Assembly: GCA_050697155.1 (NCBI GenBank)
Contig: JBOGZD010000117.1
Coordinates: 1 to 8,870, forward strand
Length of the DNA stretch: 8,870 nucleotides
DNA from: JBOGZD01 sp050697155
Lineage (GTDB): Bacteria; Actinomycetota; Thermoleophilia; Solirubrobacterales; 70-9
Direction of reading: 5' to 3'
The notes below the pieces were generated by a model that ran no database searches, was not told the origin of the DNA, and saw nothing but the letters and a program-made list of their open reading frames with translations. Each line of letters starts with the position of its first letter. The stretch's first letter is position 1. A program made the position numbers and the translations under genes. Shown in pieces: positions 4,917-8,870 of this stretch.

Positions 4917-6602
4917 TCAGTCGAGCTCGGCGACGATCTCGACCGCCTGCCGGGCGGCCTCGCCCACGGCGAGTCGCCGGTCCTCGCCGCTGCGCCGCAC
5001 CTGCGCCTCGACCTCGCCCTCCGCGAGCGCCCGCTTGCCGACCACCAGCCGCAGCGGGCAGCCGAGCAGCTCGGCGTCGGTGAGCTTCTCCCCCGGCCCG
5101 GCGTCGCGATCGTCGTAGAGGACCTCGGCGTCGGCGTCGGCGAGCCGCTCGTACAGCCGGTCGGCGGCCTCGGCCACCTCGTCGCCCGCCTTGCCCAGCC
5201 CGACCAGCTCGACCGCCCACGGAGCGAGCGCGGGCGGCCAGACGATTCCCTTCTCGTCCGCGTTCTGTTCGATCGCCGCGGCGACGATCCGCGCCGGACC
5301 GATCCCGTAGCTGCCCATCACCAGCGGCCGCTCGTTGCCATCCGGGTCGAGGTACGTGGCCCCGAGCGGCTCGGAGTAGCGGGTGCCGAGCTTGAAGATG
5401 TTGCCCACCTCGATCGCCGCTTCGACCTCGATCGGGTCGCCGCCGGGCGCGAGGTCGCCGGGCTCTACGGTGCGCACGTCGAGCTCCTCGAACTGGAAGT
5501 CGCGGCCGGGGCGGACGCCGATCAGGTGTGCATCGGCCCGGTTGGCGCCGGCGAAGTAGCCGTCGCCCGAGATCGCGGCGTCCTTGACCACCGGGACGCT
5601 CGCCCCGACCGGGCCGATGAAGCCCGGCGGGCCGAGCTCCGCCTCGATCTCCTCGCTCCGCGCCGGGCGGAGCTCGGCGCCGAGCGCATTGCGCAGCTTG
5701 ATCTCGTTCAGGCGGTGGTCGCCGCGCACGAGCACCAGCACCAGGCCGCGGCCCTCGACCACCACCGGCAGCGCCTTGAGCGCCGCCCCGCGAGGCACCC
5801 CGAGCGCGTCGGAGACCTCCTCGACCGTGGTCAGGCCGGGCGTCGGCACCTCGCGCGGCTCGTCGAGCCCCGGCGGCAGCTCTACCGGCTGTGCCCGGGC
5901 GGATGCGATCTCGACGTTCGCGGCGTAGCCGGGTGCGAGCGCGACCTCGTTCTCGCCCGCCTCGCACGGCGCCATGTACTCATGGGCGCCCGTGCCGCCC
6001 ATCATCCCGACGTCCGACTCGACCTCGTACCAGCGCAGGCCGCAGCGGTCGAGGATCCGCCCGTAGGCGCCGCGGTGGAGCTCGTAGCTCGCCGCCAGGC
6101 CCTCCTCGTCGCGATCGAACGAATAGGAGTCCTTCATCGTGAACTCGCGGGTGCGCAGCACTCCCGCCCGCGGGCGTGGCTCGTCGCGCTCCTTGACCTG
6201 CAGGTGGTAGAGGATCTTCGGCAGCTCCCGGTAGGAGCGCAGGTCCCGGGCCACGTGGAAGGTGAGCGCCTCCTCGTGGGTCATCGCGAGCACGTGTTCG
6301 GACTCCTTGCGGTCCTTGAGCTTGAACAGCTCCTCGATCTCATAGCGGCCGGTGCGCCGCCAGAGCTCGGCCGGCTGGAGCACCGGCATCAGCATCTCCT
6401 GGCCGCCGATCCCGTCGATCTCCTCCCGGATGATCGCCTCGGCCTTGCGGATCACCCGGTGGCCGGCTGGGAGCCAGGTCCACAGCCCGGCGCCGAGCTG
6501 GCGGATCAGCCCGGCGCGGACCATCAACCGGTGCGAGACCGCCCCGGCGTCGGCGGGGTCCTCGCGAAGGGTGGGCAGGAAGTAGTCCGAAAGCCGCGTC
6601 AC
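4917..6602 (-). CDS. proS: Prolyl-tRNA synthetase, bacterial type with editing domain
   Basis: The product is 561 residues, the normal length for bacterial ProRS, and charges tRNA-Pro in the cytoplasm. Class II motifs are visible: motif 1 near GGQEMLMPVLQPAELW (66-81), THEE at 108-111, motif 2 in ERDEPRPRAGVLRTREF (138-154) followed by MKDSYSFD, and motif 3 GSYGIGPAR (430-438). Between motifs 2 and 3 lies the INS editing domain (about 225-390), which removes mischarged alanine; its AALKAL with K276 and GDHRLNEIKL (294-303) are present. The C-terminal anticodon-binding domain runs from about 460 to the end (YDDRDAGPGEKL, 496-507). The start is a GTG at 6602 without a Shine-Dalgarno sequence; a TAGGCT box lies 9 nt upstream. 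It is the first gene of the minus-strand block, 17 nt ahead of pgsA, so the housekeeping pair may share a transcript. Confidence 0.97.
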   Translation of the reverse strand: MTRLSDYFLPTLREDPADAGAVSHRLMVRAGLIRQLGAGLWTWLPAGHRVIRKAEAIIREEIDGIGGQEMLMPVLQPAELWRRTGRYEIEELFKLKDRKESEHVLAMTHEEALTFHVARDLRSYRELPKILYHLQVKERDEPRPRAGVLRTREFTMKDSYSFDRDEEGLAASYELHRGAYGRILDRCGLRWYEVESDVGMMGGTGAHEYMAPCEAGENEVALAPGYAANVEIASARAQPVELPPGLDEPREVPTPGLTTVEEVSDALGVPRGAALKALPVVVEGRGLVLVLVRGDHRLNEIKLRNALGAELRPARSEEIEAELGPPGFIGPVGASVPVVKDAAISGDGYFAGANRADAHLIGVRPGRDFQFEELDVRTVEPGDLAPGGDPIEVEAAIEVGNIFKLGTRYSEPLGATYLDPDGNERPLVMGSYGIGPARIVAAAIEQNADEKGIVWPPALAPWAVELVGLGKAGDEVAEAADRLYERLADADAEVLYDDRDAGPGEKLTDAELLGCPLRLVVGKRALAEGEVEAQVRRSGEDRRLAVGEAARQAVEIVAELD

Positions 6603-6617
6603 GGCGGGCTGAGCCTA
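6603..6617 (-). promoter_or_regulatory. Possible -10 region of proS
   Basis: TAGGCT (6617-6612 on the minus strand) fits the actinobacterial TAnnnT -10 pattern and ends 9 nt before the GTG of proS. Transcription from it would give a leader of only about 2-3 nt, in agreement with the missing Shine-Dalgarno sequence. No TTG-containing -35 element is visible at the expected distance, so the call is tentative. Confidence 0.4.
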
Positions 6618-6642
6618 GTGCAGGGCCTGGGGACGCCGGGGG

Positions 6643-6657
6643 TACGATCGGCGGCCG
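6643..6657 (+). promoter_or_regulatory. Possible -10 region of the membrane protein gene at 6658
   Basis: TACGAT (6643-6648) fits TAnnnT and ends 9 nt before the ATG at 6658, the same spacing as on the opposite strand for proS. It predicts an almost leaderless mRNA. GGCGG between box and ATG could be a poor ribosome site. No -35 element is recognisable. Confidence 0.4.
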
Positions 6658-8409
6658 ATGAAGCCGACCAACGCTCTGCTGCGAGCGCTCGCCTGGGCGC
6701 GGGCGCGTCCCGGGATGCTCGCGATCGTCATGCTCGGCATAGCCTGGGGCACGGTCATGCACCAGATGGGCTGGGCCCAGCTCGCCCACTTCGCCGAGGT
6801 GCAGGCGCTCGCCGACGGGCGCAAGGACGTCGACCCGTGGCACTGGGAGAGCGGGGACGTCGCCTACATCGACGGCCACTACTACTCGGTCAAGTCACCG
6901 GGCGTGGCGGCGCTTTCGGTGCCCCTCTATCTCGGCCTCGAGGCGGTCGGCGGCCTCGATGTCGCGGCGGACGCAGCCCGGAACACGAGCCGCTCGGATC
7001 AGCCGCGGTGGATCTCCGACCAGGGACCTCCCTACGCCCAGTACGGGTTTGACGCGGCGCGGGCGCTGAGGGTCGAGGAGCGGATCGAGGACGCGACGCC
7101 GGTGGTCTGGTTCCTGACCCTGGTCGCGGCGGTGATCCCGGCGGTGCTCCTGCTGTTCGGCGTCCGTCGCCTCGCCGATCGGCTCGAGCCGGGTTATGGG
7201 ACGGCGGCTGCGGTCACCCTCGGGACGGGCACGATCCTGATGATCTTCGCCGCCGAGTTCTTCTCCCACGCGATCTCGGCCGCGCTGGGCTTCGCCGCCT
7301 TCGCGGTGCTGATCCAGGAGCGGGCGGGGCCGCAGCGTCCGTTGCTCGTCGCCGCGGCCGGGTTGCTCGCCGGGCTCGCGCTCACCTTCGAGGTCCAGGT
7401 CGGCCTCGTGGGGGTGGTCCTCCTCGGCCTCGCGATCGCCCGCAGCGGGGCGCTGAGGCGCGCGGCCGCGTACGGCGCGGGCGCGGTCGCGGGAGCGATC
7501 CCGACCCTCGCCTTCAACTGGTGGATGCTGGGGTCGCCGCTGCGGCTCGCCTACGGCGACGCGGTCGCCGAGATCGGGCGGAGCGGCCACCAGGAGATCG
7601 GGCTCAACGACGACGGGTTCTTCGGCATCACCCTGCCGCGCTTCGACGCCGCCGTCGACCTGCTGCTCGGCGGTCGCGGGGCGCTCGTGCTCACGCCCGT
7701 GCTGGTGATGGCCGTGGTCGGAGTGGTGCTCATGTATCGACGCGGCCACCGGGCGCCCGCCGTGACGATCGCCGCCGTGGCCCTCGCCTACTTCCTCTAC
7801 AACTGCGGGTACTGGCAGCCGTTCGGAGGCGGCACGCCGGGTCCGCGCTTCCTCGTTCCGTGCCTGCCCTTCCTCGCGCTCGGGCTGGCGTTCGCCTACC
7901 GTCGCTTCCCGGCAACGACGCTGGCGCTCGCGGTTCCCTCGGCGCTGTGGATGCTCGCCGCGAGCCTCACCTACCCGCTGATCGGCGAGCAGGGCACGGC
8001 ATTGTGGGTCGAGTACATCGGCGACGGCAGGCTCGAGCACACGCTGCTGTCGGTGCTCGGCGTTGGGTCGAACTGGATCGCGATCGTCCCGGTGGTGCTC
8101 GCGCTCGCGGTGGCGGCGTGGCTCGGGGCCCGCGCGACCCCGCACAGCGGCGCGGTCGCCCGGATCGATGCGAAGCTGGCGATCGGGGCGCTGCTGGGCT
8201 GGGTCGCCGTCTCGGCCCTCGGGCCCACGATCGCCGAGGAGCCGGTTACGCCGCTCGACGGCGGACCGGAGGCTCTGCTGGTCGTCGCCTGCGGCGCGCT
8301 CGCGTCACTCGCCGCCCTGGCCGTGTACCGCTACCGAGCGCGCGCCGAGAGGCGCTCGGGCCGCGAGCCGATCACGGCCGAGCTGGCGCTGGGCGACCTG
8401 AGCTCGTAG
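6658..8409 (+). CDS. Polytopic membrane protein, GT-C glycosyltransferase-like
   Basis: The product is 583 residues with about 12-13 hydrophobic segments (first at 19-36, last at 539-556). A long polar loop between segments 1 and 2 holds DPWHWESGDVAYIDGHYYS (59-77) and then VKSPG (78-82). A loop of this kind after the first helix, ending in YYS-x-K-(A/S)-PG, is characteristic of actinobacterial relatives of the GT39/PMT family, whose members use polyprenyl-phosphate sugars outside the membrane. A second conserved-looking part is GYWQPFGGGTPGPRFLVP (384-401) before a helix. No catalytic aspartate pair can be assigned with confidence and the sugar substrate is unknown, so the glycosyltransferase role is inference from architecture. 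The C-terminal tail after the last helix (560-583) is charged and unstructured, and is encoded by the 79 bp that overlap the convergent gene. The ATG at 6658 is the first in frame after the divergent gap. Confidence 0.85.
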   Translation: MKPTNALLRALAWARARPGMLAIVMLGIAWGTVMHQMGWAQLAHFAEVQALADGRKDVDPWHWESGDVAYIDGHYYSVKSPGVAALSVPLYLGLEAVGGLDVAADAARNTSRSDQPRWISDQGPPYAQYGFDAARALRVEERIEDATPVVWFLTLVAAVIPAVLLLFGVRRLADRLEPGYGTAAAVTLGTGTILMIFAAEFFSHAISAALGFAAFAVLIQERAGPQRPLLVAAAGLLAGLALTFEVQVGLVGVVLLGLAIARSGALRRAAAYGAGAVAGAIPTLAFNWWMLGSPLRLAYGDAVAEIGRSGHQEIGLNDDGFFGITLPRFDAAVDLLLGGRGALVLTPVLVMAVVGVVLMYRRGHRAPAVTIAAVALAYFLYNCGYWQPFGGGTPGPRFLVPCLPFLALGLAFAYRRFPATTLALAVPSALWMLAASLTYPLIGEQGTALWVEYIGDGRLEHTLLSVLGVGSNWIAIVPVVLALAVAAWLGARATPHSGAVARIDAKLAIGALLGWVAVSALGPTIAEEPVTPLDGGPEALLVVACGALASLAALAVYRYRARAERRSGREPITAELALGDLSS

Positions 8410-8870
8410 ACGATCGTCTCGCCGCGGCGTTCCCGCGTGATCCCGAGGCCGTCGACGCGCTTGGCCGCCGCCCGCGCGAGCGGCGTCCCCGCGGCCCGAT
8501 ACGGATGCAGGACGACGCTGCGAACCCCGGCGTCGCGAAGCGCGGCGACGCTGGCCGCATCCGGGAAGTCCTCGGCCCCTGCGATCAGCTCGGTGGTGAG
8601 CTCGGGCTGAATGCTCGAGCGCCCGTTGACGAGCTCGGGGAAGCCGTCGGTCGACCACAGCAGGTAGCGGCGGTTGTCGACGGCCAGGCCCGCCGGGAGG
8701 TGCAGCTGGGGCGCCGGGACATCGGAGAGGTCGGCCCGGGGCTCGGGCACCGTCGGCTGCGCCTGGAGGTCGGTCGGATCGAACGGCAGCCCGCGCCCCT
8801 CGATGACGATCGCGACCACCAGCGCCGCCGCGATCGCGGTGGCCGCCCGCGGTCCCGCACGCTCGCGCGC
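8331..8870 (-). CDS. Partial membrane protein, C-terminal extracytoplasmic domain (5' end outside window)
   Basis: The frame is open from the right edge; 179 residues are visible. The first part reads AATAIAAALVAIVIEG, which looks like the last membrane helix, so the GTG at 8819, inside this helix, is not the true start. A soluble domain follows with RYLLWSTDGFPELVNGRSSI, then FPDAASVAALRDAGVRSVVLHPYR and a final ETIVYEL strand. This arrangement, with a YLLWSTDGFPxLVNG stretch after the last helix, is one I associate with large actinobacterial membrane glycosyltransferase-like or DUF proteins; the exact family is not certain. It converges with the GT-C-like gene to its left and the two may belong to the same envelope-sugar function. 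Its last 22 codons, after the YEL strand, lie in the antisense overlap. Confidence 0.75.
   Translation of the reverse strand, partial: ARERAGPRAATAIAAALVVAIVIEGRGLPFDPTDLQAQPTVPEPRADLSDVPAPQLHLPAGLAVDNRRYLLWSTDGFPELVNGRSSIQPELTTELIAGAEDFPDAASVAALRDAGVRSVVLHPYRAAGTPLARAAAKRVDGLGITRERRGETIVYELRSPSASSAVIGSRPERLSARAR
8334..8359. repeat. Inverted repeat at the convergent gene ends
   Basis: CCGAGCGC (8334-8341) and GCGCTCGG (8352-8359) form a perfect 8-bp stem with a 10-nt loop. It begins one base inside the stop codon of the minus-strand gene and lies within the coding tail of the plus-strand gene. There is no T-tract on either strand, so it is not a standard intrinsic terminator. Stems of this size are frequent by chance at this GC content. 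Confidence 0.35.

Noticed and set aside
5526..7052. 508-codon plus-strand frame running across the start of proS and the divergent gap
   Set aside because: It is antisense to the conserved proS domains and its translation is compositionally biased, with no family features.
6895..8145. 416-codon minus-strand frame inside the GT-C-like gene
   Set aside because: The translation is mostly charged Arg/Glu/His repeats, typical of the antisense of a hydrophobic GC-rich gene.
1..8870. Mobile elements, CRISPR arrays, tRNA/rRNA genes, phage or defence genes
   Set aside because: No transposase or integrase motifs, no regularly spaced repeats and no tRNA-like cloverleaf were seen; gene order and composition are uniform and chromosomal in character.

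Overview
The window is very GC-rich bacterial DNA with almost no non-coding sequence. The organism is most likely an actinobacterium from a deep lineage such as Thermoleophilia (Solirubrobacterales relatives) or Rubrobacteria. This rests on base composition, a GarA/OdhI-type FHA protein next to an FtsR-type MerR regulator, a short RsiG-type protein with one c-di-GMP motif, and leaderless promoter architecture. The taxon is an inference; no rRNA or tRNA gene is present to settle it.

Layout. At the left edge, positions 3-611 (+) hold the 3' part of a single-pass membrane protein with an extracytoplasmic domain, possibly RskA-like. A seven-gene block then runs leftward on the minus strand from 6602 to 608: prolyl-tRNA synthetase (proS), a CDP-alcohol phosphatidyltransferase (pgsA), an RsiG-like anti-sigma protein, a zinc-ribbon/FHA protein of GarA/OdhI type, an FtsR-like MerR regulator, an SRPBCC protein, and an FAD-dependent oxidase of the alkyl-DHAP-synthase type. 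Spacings within the block are 17, 29, 2, 3, 6 and -8 nt. On the right, 6658-8409 (+) encodes a polytopic membrane protein that looks like a GT-C glycosyltransferase. It converges on, and overlaps by 79 bp, the 3' part of another membrane protein entering from the right edge (8331-8870, -).

The most interesting part is 2733-4276. A clear promoter (TTGAAG, 15 nt, TATAAT) overlaps the pgsA stop codon, and its -10 box sits 6 nt from the rsiG ATG, which predicts a leaderless transcript. That transcript would start a tightly packed cassette of three regulators: an RsiG-like protein with the pattern E-x3-S-x2-R-x3-H-x3-D, a GarA-like FHA protein with an added zinc ribbon and a TT-containing candidate phosphosite, and FtsR. 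The order pgsA...FHA...ftsR recalls the mycobacterial and streptomycete pgsA...garA...ftsR neighbourhood, with rsiG in the intervening position. My inference is that this is a compact locus linking c-di-GMP, Ser/Thr phosphorylation and cell division or development. The two downstream enzymes (SRPBCC and ADPS-like oxidase), together with pgsA upstream, add a possible lipid theme.

There is no gene-free stretch over 300 bases. The only true intergenic gaps are 6603-6657, between divergent genes, and 4244-4272. I saw no mobile element, CRISPR array, tRNA, rRNA or riboswitch.
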